Assembly (NCBI GenBank): GCA_963773665.1
Contig: CAVZBZ010000004.1
Coordinates: 558,001 to 622,000 of the forward strand
DNA length: 64,000 nucleotides
Source of the DNA: DATJLY01 sp963773665
Lineage (GTDB): Bacteria > Pseudomonadota > Alphaproteobacteria > ATCC43930 > CGMCC-115725
Direction: 5' to 3'
This document shows, in pieces, positions 57,444 to 64,000 of the stretch. A program made the translations under genes and the position numbers. The notes below the pieces were generated by a model. It was not told where the DNA came from. It saw only the letters and a program-made list of their open reading frames with translations, and did no database searches. Numbering within the stretch: position 1 is the stretch's first letter; each line of letters starts with the position of its first letter.

Positions 57444-59054
57444 TCAGGTTCCCTCGTTCGGATCGCGATAGAGCTGGCCGACGATGCCGGTGACGCCCGC
57501 CTCGAACGCGCCCATGTAGTAGCGCCCATCGCGGTCGCGGCCCAATTTGCCGCTCTGGCGCAAGCCGTCCAGTACGCAGGCGACCTCGCGCCCGTCCTGG
57601 CTGCCGATCGCCTCGACGATATCGGCATAGAACATCGGCGACGAAGTCAGCGCCTGCTCCACCGTCTGGAACCGCGCCGGGCCCTTGAACACCTTGGCCG
57701 CGCTGCGCGTCAGCGGGATTTCGCCGTCGCGTCCGAACGGCCTGGTGCAGTCGAAGCCGGACTTGGCGCCGGTGCGCCGTCCCTGGAGCGAGGGGTCCAT
57801 GGTCATGCCGACCATGCCCTGCAGAACCATCAGATCCTGGTCCGCCTGGAAGCGCGTGCCCATCGCCCAATCGACCTGGCGGTCGTTGTGGATGTCGATG
57901 TCGTCGTCGAACACGTAGACGTGTTTCAAACGCATGATGCCGCCGAACAGCGCGGCGATCGCCGCCTTCGCCTCGCCGTAGGAGCGCTGCTTGATCGAAA
58001 CGCGCAGCGTGTTCGACCCGCCCGAGACCGAGCGCAGATATGCTGCGACCGGCTCGCGCACGGCGCCCTTCAAAATGCGCATCGCCTCGGCCTCGGTGCG
58101 CATCGCGCTGATGACGGCGCTGTCGGTCTGATCGAGCACGAAGGCCGAGCCGTGCATCAGCGTGTGATGCAGCGCATCGCGCCGCATCGTGATGGCGGTG
58201 CAATGGAACACCGGGTCGAGATGGATGGCACCGTAATAGCCCATGTATTCGCCATAAGGGCCTTCCGGCTCGACATAGCCGCGCTCGTCGAGATAGCCCT
58301 CGAGCGTGATCTCGGCGTCGGCCGGCACCAGGATGTCGTTGGTGACGCTTTTCACCACGGCGGCCTTTTCGCCGCGGAAGTGCGCGACGAGCGCCAGCTC
58401 GTCGTTCGGCACGCGCGACGTCGCGGCGACGAAGTCGAGCGGATGGGAGCCAACGGTGAATGTCACCGGCAGCTTCTCGCCGCGCGCGACGCAGCCTTGG
58501 TAGATGCGCTTCAAATCCGACGGCGCGGTGACGTTGGTGCCGGTCTCGTAGCGGTTCCGCAGGCTCAGGCGCCGGCAGCCGACGTTGCGCCGGCCCGTCA
58601 CGGGGTCGATCGTATAGTCGATCGCCGAGCTCAGATAGCAGCTCCCGTCATAGGCATGATGCGGATAGAACGGCAGCTTGGTAAGATCGACCTCCTTGCC
58701 GGTAAGCACGACCTCGTGCACCGGCGCCTCGTCGGACGGCACCTCGACGACCGGGTGGGGCGTCGCAAGCCGCTTGAAATACTCGTCGTAGAGCTTGTCC
58801 TCGGCGACGCCGAACGCGGCCGCAAGCCGCTTGCGGTTGCCGGCCGTCTTGGCGACGAGCTCGACCCGGTCGGGCCCGGCCTTCTTGAACAGGACGGCCT
58901 TGTCCGTCCCTTCCATGATCGCGCTCACGCCCGTGAGCGGCACCGGCTCCTCATGGACCTCGACCTCGCCCATTTCGACGAGCCGGTCGACGAAGCGCCG
59001 CAGGCGGTATTTCTCCATGTCGATGTCGGAGCGGACGCGGGTCTTGGTATCCAT
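57444..59054 (-). CDS. UbiD family decarboxylase (copy 2)
   Basis: A 536-residue paralogue of UbiD copy 1, colinear with it in the N-terminal region and at the active-site motifs. The same features are present: RRNVGCRRLSLRN, GSHPLDFVAATSRV and EGPYGEYMGYYGAIHLDPVFH. Substitutions around these motifs differ from copy 1 (for example AIDYTIDP against GIDFTVDP), so the copies may act on different substrates. It starts at 59054 with GGGAGG upstream and is followed on the minus strand by nothing before the MFS gene. The CmcJ-like gene lies 37 bp upstream on the same strand, so it probably heads the transcript. Confidence 0.9.
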   Translation of the reverse strand: MDTKTRVRSDIDMEKYRLRRFVDRLVEMGEVEVHEEPVPLTGVSAIMEGTDKAVLFKKAGPDRVELVAKTAGNRKRLAAAFGVAEDKLYDEYFKRLATPHPVVEVPSDEAPVHEVVLTGKEVDLTKLPFYPHHAYDGSCYLSSAIDYTIDPVTGRRNVGCRRLSLRNRYETGTNVTAPSDLKRIYQGCVARGEKLPVTFTVGSHPLDFVAATSRVPNDELALVAHFRGEKAAVVKSVTNDILVPADAEITLEGYLDERGYVEPEGPYGEYMGYYGAIHLDPVFHCTAITMRRDALHHTLMHGSAFVLDQTDSAVISAMRTEAEAMRILKGAVREPVAAYLRSVSGGSNTLRVSIKQRSYGEAKAAIAALFGGIMRLKHVYVFDDDIDIHNDRQVDWAMGTRFQADQDLMVLQGMVGMTMDPSLQGRRTGAKSGFDCTRPFGRDGEIPLTRSAAKVFKGPARFQTVEQALTSSPMFYADIVEAIGSQDGREVACVLDGLRQSGKLGRDRDGRYYMGAFEAGVTGIVGQLYRDPNEGT

Positions 59055-59091
59055 GATGGTGCCTCCCTGGGCGCGCCTTTTCGGCGCTCAA

Positions 59092-59925
59092 TTAGAAAAA
59101 CGCGAGCGTGCGGATCTCGATGCTTTCGCGCGGCCGCGCATTGGGCGGCGAAGTGGGGTCGTCGAACGCGGTATGCGCCGTCCAGCGCGCGCGGCCGTCC
59201 TTCAAGGAGTCGTACACCTTGAACACGATCGCCTCGTCGCGCCGCATGCGCGGGAACCAGTACCAGCGGTGGCGCGGGTTGTAGGTGATCGCATAGGTCT
59301 GGCCGACCCGGTTCGGATAGCGCCGCTCCGAGACGACGAGATCGTCGGGCGCAAGACTCTGCGCCTCGCAGATGGCGAGCGGAAAAGTCTCGACCGGATT
59401 ACGGATTGGGCGCCACACCTGGATGATGGCGAAGCGCCGCTGCAACAGCTTCTCCGCCTCGTCCGGCAGCAGGTCGCGCACTCGCTGCGGGCCCGACCAT
59501 TCGGTGTAGTCGTTGTGCGCGCGGCGCACCGGCTCGCGGATCTTGCGCGCCTCGCGGTCGTCCTCGTCGGCGGTGCGCAGCGTGTGGTCGAACACGACGA
59601 CGCGCGCGGCGCCACTCTCGGCCTTTATGAGCGCTTCCATCTCGGGGTAATAGACGCGCCGCACCTCGTCCTCGTCGAAGAAGGTCGCGACCTTGGTCGG
59701 ATGCGGGACGAAGCGGAAACCGTCGCGCTCGAGCGTGAACCGGTCGGCATGGAGCCTGCCGTTGCGGATCTGGACCTGGTGTGGATCGAGCGTGCCGCCC
59801 GACCGCACCTCGGTCGAGCCGGGACCGCCGGTGTAGGTGAACGGCTGTTCCGCGGTCCGCAGCATGTAATTGACCGATGCCTCGATGATCTCGGGCGCCG
59901 TGTCGAGTTCGGCTGTCTGGTTCAT
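59092..59925 (-). CDS. CmcJ/NvfI family oxidoreductase
   Basis: A 277-residue protein of the CmcJ/NvfI/AsaB family (iron- and 2-oxoglutarate-dependent oxygenase-like, first seen in cephamycin and fungal pathways). Family motifs are YMLRTAEQPFTYTGGPG, VVVFDHTLR, AHNDYTEWSGPQRV, and a C-terminal TAHTAFDDPTSPPNARPRE. HNDY holds candidate iron ligands. The ATG at 59925 has GGAGGA seven bases before it; an upstream ATG at 59979 is rejected. It precedes UbiD copy 2 on the same strand. The reaction is unknown; hydroxylation, desaturation or methylation partners have all been seen in the family. Confidence 0.86.
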   Translation of the reverse strand: MNQTAELDTAPEIIEASVNYMLRTAEQPFTYTGGPGSTEVRSGGTLDPHQVQIRNGRLHADRFTLERDGFRFVPHPTKVATFFDEDEVRRVYYPEMEALIKAESGAARVVVFDHTLRTADEDDREARKIREPVRRAHNDYTEWSGPQRVRDLLPDEAEKLLQRRFAIIQVWRPIRNPVETFPLAICEAQSLAPDDLVVSERRYPNRVGQTYAITYNPRHRWYWFPRMRRDEAIVFKVYDSLKDGRARWTAHTAFDDPTSPPNARPRESIEIRTLAFF

Positions 59926-60039
59926 GGGGTTCCTCCGTGCCGCCTTTCGGCCCTCGCGGCAGGTCAGGTACACTCGCAAAGGATAATAGGTTCGGGCGCT
60001 GGGCGGTACAACACGGGGGCCATTCGGCAGGGGGCAGAT

Positions 60040-61431
60040 ATGCGAAGGGCGCTCGGCTCACTTGTGATCGCGCTGTGCGTGTGCGGCGCTGCTGCGCGCG
60101 CTGCGGACCCAGCGCCGGACGCGACCGCCGCGCGCCTCGCCGCGCGCGCGCTTTCGGATTCATCGGCCTTCGCGGTCGTCCAGTCGCTCACTACCGAAGT
60201 CGGGCAGCGGCTTGCCGGCACCGAGGCCACGCCGCGCGCGGTCAAATGGGCCGAGGCGCGGCTCAAGGCGGCGGGATTGTCCGATGTTCATTCCGAGCCG
60301 TTCCCGCTCGATGCGTGGGTGCGCGGCGACGAGACGGCCGAGGTCGTGTCGCCCATCCCGCAAAAGCTTGCGATCACCGCGCTTGGCGGATCGGTTGCGA
60401 CCGGCGCCAAGGGCATCGAGGCCGAGATAAAGCTCTTTCGCACCTATGCCGAGCTGCTGGCCGCGCCCGTGGGATCGCTCGACGGCAAGATCGCGGTGGT
60501 GACGCAGCGCATGGTCCGCGCCGCGGACGGCGGCGGCTATGGCGCGGCGAACCCGATCCGGCGCCAGGGCCCGTCCGAGGCGGCAAGGCGCGGCGCGGTG
60601 GCCTATCTGCACCGTTCGCTCGGCACCGACAATCACCGCCTGCCGCATACCGGCGCGCTCAATTACCAGGAGGGCGCGCCGCGCATCCCGGCGGCGGCGC
60701 TGTCCAATCCCGACGCCGATCAGCTCGAGCGCCTGGCGGCGCGCGGGGCCGTGCGGGTCCGCCTGCGCCTCACGCCGACGGTGCGCGAGAATGCGCAATC
60801 CTGGAACGTCGCCGGCGAGGTCAAGGGGCGGGAGCGGCCGGACGAGATCGTGCTGATCGGCGCGCATCTCGATTCGTGGGACCTCGGCACGGGCGCCACC
60901 GACGATGGCGCGGGCGTTGCCATCGTCACGTCGGTCGGCCGGCTCCTCGCTGCCTTGCCGCAGCATCCGCGGCGCACCGTGCGCGTCGTGCTGTTCGGCG
61001 CCGAGGAGATGGATTTTTCCGGGCCCGCCTATGCCAAGGCACATGGCGGCGAGGCGGCGCACATCGCGCTCGCCGCCGAAGCCGATTTCGGATCGCGCCC
61101 GGTCTATGCCGTGCAGCTTCCGGGGGGCCTCGCCACGGCCGATTTCGGCCGCACCCTCGGCGATGTGCTGGCGCCGCTCGGCGCGTTCGTCGATCGCCGG
61201 CCGGCGCTCGGCAGCGGCGACGATGTCCGCCCGCTTCAGCCCTTGGGCGTGCCGGTCGCCTCGCTGCGTCAGGACGGGACAATCTACTTCGATACGCACC
61301 ACACGGCCGACGACACGCTCGACAAGATCGACCCGGCGGAGCTCGCCCGCGCCGTCTCGGTCTGGGCGGCCCTCGTCTATCTCGCCGCCGAGCTCGACGT
61401 CGATTTCCGCGCGCCGCCGGCGGCAAAATAG
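60040..61431 (+). CDS. M28 family metallopeptidase
   Basis: A 463-residue zinc aminopeptidase or carboxypeptidase of family M28. A signal peptide ends near AARAADPA, so it is secreted to the periplasm. Metal ligands are visible in GAHLDSWD (His, Asp), ATDDGAGVA (Asp), FGAEEMDFSGPAYA (Glu) and the last His in DTHHTADDTLDKID. A PA-like insert (about residues 110-230) precedes the catalytic part, as in carboxypeptidase-Q-like members. It is divergent from the CmcJ-like gene, 114 bp away. The substrate could be peptides or acyl-amides. Confidence 0.88.
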   Translation: MRRALGSLVIALCVCGAAARAADPAPDATAARLAARALSDSSAFAVVQSLTTEVGQRLAGTEATPRAVKWAEARLKAAGLSDVHSEPFPLDAWVRGDETAEVVSPIPQKLAITALGGSVATGAKGIEAEIKLFRTYAELLAAPVGSLDGKIAVVTQRMVRAADGGGYGAANPIRRQGPSEAARRGAVAYLHRSLGTDNHRLPHTGALNYQEGAPRIPAAALSNPDADQLERLAARGAVRVRLRLTPTVRENAQSWNVAGEVKGRERPDEIVLIGAHLDSWDLGTGATDDGAGVAIVTSVGRLLAALPQHPRRTVRVVLFGAEEMDFSGPAYAKAHGGEAAHIALAAEADFGSRPVYAVQLPGGLATADFGRTLGDVLAPLGAFVDRRPALGSGDDVRPLQPLGVPVASLRQDGTIYFDTHHTADDTLDKIDPAELARAVSVWAALVYLAAELDVDFRAPPAAK

Positions 61432-61465
61432 CGTCCGGCCCCGAGTTGCGACGATTGCAGGCCGC

Positions 61466-62092
61466 TTAGGCCTTGCGCCCGATCACGGCCCACAGCGGGT
61501 CGTGGCCGGAGCATGGTTCGACGAGCGTGCGCGTCTCGACTGCTGCGAAGCCCGCCTGGTCGAGATAGAGCGCGACGAGGCGCTGGTGCTGCTCGTCCGC
61601 GAGGCCAAGCCAGATCGCGACCGCCTTCGTGGGGAAACACCGATTCGAGAACGTCGCCGCGACCGTGCCGCTGGGCTTCAGCACGCGCGCTACCTCGCGG
61701 AACACGGCGACCGGCTGCTGCAGATATTGGACCGAGACGCAGATCGCGACCGCATCGACCGAGCGCTCGCCAAGCGGCAGGACCGGATCGTGGTTCAAAT
61801 CCTGCACGAACCAGCGGTGGTAGCGCGGGTTCGCCGCAAGCTCCGCCTCGTTCATGCCATGGCCGATCACTTCGCCATAGGCGATCTCGGGCGGCAGGTG
61901 CGAGACCCAGCTCCCCATGAGGTCGAGAATGGTGCCGCCCGGCGGAAAGAGCTCGCGGTAAAGCGCCGTCACCGCTTCGATCGCGTGGTCGTCGATATGC
62001 GTGACGAAGCGCGGCGCGCCATAGAACAGCCGGTCCGGCGCCGCATCCTCCTTGGCGAAGGAGTTTGGCGGGAGGACCGGCGGCTCCGTCAT
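61466..62092 (-). CDS. Class I SAM-dependent methyltransferase
   Basis: A 208-residue methyltransferase-fold protein. The SAM-binding motif is shifted from the usual form: GGTILDLMGSWVSHLPPEI replaces ILDLGCGTG, and the acidic strand is VDAVAICVSVQYLQQP. Motif ARVLKPSGTVAATFSNRCFP is typical. The substrate is not known. It follows the cytochrome gene sorB by about ten bases on the same strand and may be cotranscribed with sorA-sorB without a known link to sulfite oxidation. Confidence 0.78.
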   Translation of the reverse strand: MTEPPVLPPNSFAKEDAAPDRLFYGAPRFVTHIDDHAIEAVTALYRELFPPGGTILDLMGSWVSHLPPEIAYGEVIGHGMNEAELAANPRYHRWFVQDLNHDPVLPLGERSVDAVAICVSVQYLQQPVAVFREVARVLKPSGTVAATFSNRCFPTKAVAIWLGLADEQHQRLVALYLDQAGFAAVETRTLVEPCSGHDPLWAVIGRKA

Positions 62093-62102
62093 CGAAGCGG
62101 CG

Positions 62103-62381
62103 CTACTTGCCGTAGTTCTTCACGAGATAGTCGATGATCTTCTTCTGGTCGTCGGCCGAGATCGGCGCACCGAAGGCATTCGCCATCTTGGTGACCTCGG
62201 CGGTCCAGACCTGGCGGTCCATGAACGGCGAGTTCGTGCGGATATAGTCGACGGTATGGCACGCGCCGCAACTGCCGGCGACGAGATCGCGCTCGGGGCC
62301 GTCCTTCAAGGACACGGGCTGCTCGTCGGCGAAGGCGGGCGCTGCGCAGAGCATCGCCGCGAGGATCAGGATCTTTCTCAT
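62103..62381 (-). CDS. sorB: SorB-like c-type cytochrome subunit of sulfite dehydrogenase
   Basis: A 92-residue exported c-type cytochrome. A signal peptide (MRKILILAAMLCAAPAFA) is followed by a single heme site SCGACHTVDY, with its CxxCH. The start at 62381 is seven bases after the sorA stop, so the pair is cotranscribed. In SorAB the cytochrome accepts electrons from the molybdenum centre and passes them to the respiratory chain. The assignment rests on the pairing with sorA. Confidence 0.88.
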   Translation of the reverse strand: MRKILILAAMLCAAPAFADEQPVSLKDGPERDLVAGSCGACHTVDYIRTNSPFMDRQVWTAEVTKMANAFGAPISADDQKKIIDYLVKNYGK

Positions 62382-62388
62382 TGTCCCC

Positions 62389-63615
62389 TCACGCGGCGAT
62401 GATGGTGACGGGCCGCGGCACGTTGTTGTGATAGCCGGCGGGGTTCCAGATGAGCTGATCGGCCTGCGTCTGGCCGACGCGGTTCGATGCCTTGGCGATG
62501 ATGCGGTAGGTGCCCGCGCGCTCCGGCACGAAGCGGAAGCTCCAGGTCCGGAACGAGAAGCGCCCGCTGTCCTTGGCGAGCTGCGCGTCGCGCCAGTTCT
62601 GGCCACCGTCCGACGAGATCTCGACCCGGACGATGCCATAGCCGCCGTCCCAGGCGATGCCCTTCACTTCAACGGGCTGTCCCGCCATCTGTCGATGCGG
62701 GCTCGCGGGCGCGGTGATGAGCGAGTTCACCACGATTTCCGTGATCGGCGTGTTCGCCGGCGTCTCCTGCGAGATGAAGCGGTCGATCACCGGGAATTTG
62801 CCGGTTGGAATGCGATAGGCGCTCTTCATCCAGAATCCGTCGAACGGCTTCGTCGCCGCGTCGATCGAGACGATGTGCTTCATCCAGTATGTGGCGGTCC
62901 AGCCCGGCACGATGAGGCGCGCGGGCGCGCCGTTGAAATGCGGCAGCTTCGCACCGTTCATCGAGTGGGCGATGATCGTGTTCTCGTCGAGTCCCTTCCA
63001 CACCGGGAGGCTCTTGACGAAGTCCGGAGTCTTTTCCAGCACCGGACCGTCGGCGCCGTTCAGGACCAGCTCGATCGCGTCTCCTCGCAATCCTGCCTTC
63101 GCGAGTACGTCCTTGAGGCGGACGCCGCGCCAGACCGCATTCCCCATGGCGCCGACGCCCCATTGCACACCGGGCACATGCGGATCGCTGAGGCCGCGGC
63201 GATTGCCCGAACACTGGCAGACCGCCGTCACCTCGACCTGCTCGAACCCGCCTTGCAGATCGGAAAGGCTGAGCTCGAACGGGGTCGCCGCCGCTTCGCC
63301 GCCAACGCGCAGCCGCCATTTCTGCGGATCGATCTGCTCGGGAATGTCGGCCAGGTGATAGCGCACGAAGAACTCGTCGTTGGGCGTAATCTCGCTGCCG
63401 AAATAGGACAGCGGCGCTTCGTAATTGGGCGGCCGGTAGGAAAGTTTGATCAGCGGCTTCTTGCCCGGCAGCGCGTCGAGCACGGCGGTGTCGTATTCGC
63501 CCGGCGGAAGCCCTTCGACGAGCGGTACGCCCGCCGCCGCGGCAATGCGCGGCATCGTTCCCGCGAGCAGCAATCCACTTCCCGCGCCCCGCAAAATATC
63601 CCGTCGTCCGAGCAT
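62389..63615 (-). CDS. sorA: Sulfite dehydrogenase molybdopterin subunit SorA
   Basis: A 408-residue sulfite oxidase family enzyme that oxidises sulfite to sulfate in the periplasm. The twin-arginine signal (GRRDILRGAGSGLLLAGT) indicates Tat export with the folded cofactor. The molybdenum-ligating Cys lies in TAVCQCSGNRRG near residue 130; WGVGAMGNAVWRGVRLKDV, HFNGAPARLIVPGW and the C-terminal dimer domain EVKGIAWDGG follow. The ATG at 63615 has GGGGAGG; an ATG 13 codons upstream is rejected. It is paired with sorB. A palindromic operator-like site overlaps its predicted promoter. Confidence 0.92.
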   Translation of the reverse strand: MLGRRDILRGAGSGLLLAGTMPRIAAAAGVPLVEGLPPGEYDTAVLDALPGKKPLIKLSYRPPNYEAPLSYFGSEITPNDEFFVRYHLADIPEQIDPQKWRLRVGGEAAATPFELSLSDLQGGFEQVEVTAVCQCSGNRRGLSDPHVPGVQWGVGAMGNAVWRGVRLKDVLAKAGLRGDAIELVLNGADGPVLEKTPDFVKSLPVWKGLDENTIIAHSMNGAKLPHFNGAPARLIVPGWTATYWMKHIVSIDAATKPFDGFWMKSAYRIPTGKFPVIDRFISQETPANTPITEIVVNSLITAPASPHRQMAGQPVEVKGIAWDGGYGIVRVEISSDGGQNWRDAQLAKDSGRFSFRTWSFRFVPERAGTYRIIAKASNRVGQTQADQLIWNPAGYHNNVPRPVTIIAA

Positions 63616-63699
63616 GCGCGCCTCCCCTGAATTGTTCTCTGTTAGCGAACACATAGCACGCCGCGCGCGGCGCCAAATTCAAAATTGCGCCTGGAAATT

Positions 63700-63730
63700 T
63701 ATACAATTCACCATTTGGTATAGGTGAATT
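63700..63730 (-). promoter_or_regulatory. Predicted sorAB promoter with overlapping palindromic operator
   Basis: Minus-strand TTCACC (63728-63723) and TGTATA (63705-63700) are 17 bp apart, 85 bp before the sorA start. The same region holds AATTCACC (63705-63712) and GGTGAATT (63723-63730), perfect 8-bp arms around 10 bases: a dimer-binding site well placed for repression or activation. A smaller repeat TGTT-AGCG-AACA lies at 63640-63651. Confidence 0.55.
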
Positions 63731-63771
63731 CGGTCGCCCTATCACATCGCGCGCGTGCAAATTCCCCGGCT

Positions 63772-64000
63772 TTACCAGTTGTTCCTGAGCTCCCTGAGCT
63801 TCAGGAACACGGTTTTCGGATCGGGCTTTTCGGGCAAGTCGGGAAAGGCCTCGCGCAGCCGCCGGATCACGGTCGGGCTCGTCAGGCGGAAGAAGGTATT
63901 GATCTCCTTCTCGAGACCGAGCGTGGTGACGAGCGCGTGCCCCGCGTCCTGCTTTTCCATTTGCGGCAGCATCGACTTCGCCTTCGCGTTGTCGGGCTCG
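63772..64000 (-). CDS. TPR-like protein, C-terminal end only
   Basis: The final 76 or so codons of a minus-strand gene that continues past the right edge of the window. The visible part (EPDNAKAKSMLPQMEKQDAG, LGLEKEINTFFRLTSPTV, ending KLRELRNNW) has the helical, DNAKA-type pattern of tetratricopeptide repeats, but too little remains to name the family. An internal ATG at 63972 is not a start, since the frame stays open upstream. Confidence 0.5.
   Translation of the reverse strand, partial: EPDNAKAKSMLPQMEKQDAGHALVTTLGLEKEINTFFRLTSPTVIRRLREAFPDLPEKPDPKTVFLKLRELRNNW

Overview
The window comes from a high-GC alphaproteobacterium, probably of a Rhodospirillales-like lineage. The evidence is a GcrA cell-cycle regulator (28149-28490), a DUF4167 protein between prmC and clpB, the order rdgB-rph/hrcA-grpE-dnaK-dnaJ, and the chain ubiG / lysC - ptsP - RodZ-like protein - ispG - hisS - prfA - prmC - DUF4167 - clpB. 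I see no rRNA, tRNA, CRISPR array, prophage or transposase. Genes are packed tightly, with many 1-11 bp overlaps, and no gene-free stretch exceeds about 260 bp.

Layout. 0-2.4 kb: an MFS exporter and an orphan substrate-binding protein. 2.3-7.4 kb (minus): heat-shock block hrcA, grpE, dnaK, dnaJ. 7.5-10 kb (plus): rph, rdgB, hemW. 10-15 kb: DUF429 protein, LppC-type lipoprotein, then rsmI, yraN, a BON lipoprotein and gshB, a unit resembling yraL-yraM-yraN-yraP of E. coli. 15-20.7 kb: an orphan hybrid histidine kinase, a Rieske oxygenase and an iron-type ABC importer without its ATPase. 21-26.7 kb: a complete liv-type branched-chain substrate importer followed by an amidohydrolase. 26.7-29.2 kb (minus): MmgE/PrpD protein, gcrA, a double cold-shock protein. 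29.3-46.1 kb: a long housekeeping block covering ubiquinone, lysine, PTS-Ntr, isoprenoid, histidyl-tRNA, tetrapyrrole, translation termination and ClpB. 46-61.4 kb: an accessory catabolic region (MBL hydrolase, TAXI protein, luciferase-like monooxygenase, alcohol dehydrogenase, FAD hydroxylase, Asp-box protein, RidA, alpha/beta hydrolase, two UbiD decarboxylases around an MFS transporter, CmcJ-like oxygenase, M28 peptidase). 61.4-64 kb: a methyltransferase, the sulfite dehydrogenase pair sorA-sorB and the end of a TPR-like protein.

How genes work together. HrcA, GrpE, DnaK, DnaJ and ClpB form the disaggregation machinery; the dnaK and clpB upstream regions carry promoter-like sequences with heat-shock (RpoH) features. 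hisS, hemA, prfA and prmC are nearly contiguous; hemA-prfA-prmC repeats the gammaproteobacterial arrangement, which is unexpected in an alphaproteobacterium. The 46-61 kb region looks like a pathway for uptake, oxidation and decarboxylation of aromatic or unsaturated acids, but its substrate cannot be read from sequence.

Data quality. Twelve conserved genes are split by a total of eighteen single-base indels, seventeen insertions and one deletion. Each reading frame is restored by one base, so these look like sequencing or assembly errors rather than pseudogenes. Eight fall within 2.8-7.1 kb. The affected genes are annotated here as full-length genes with the break positions given.
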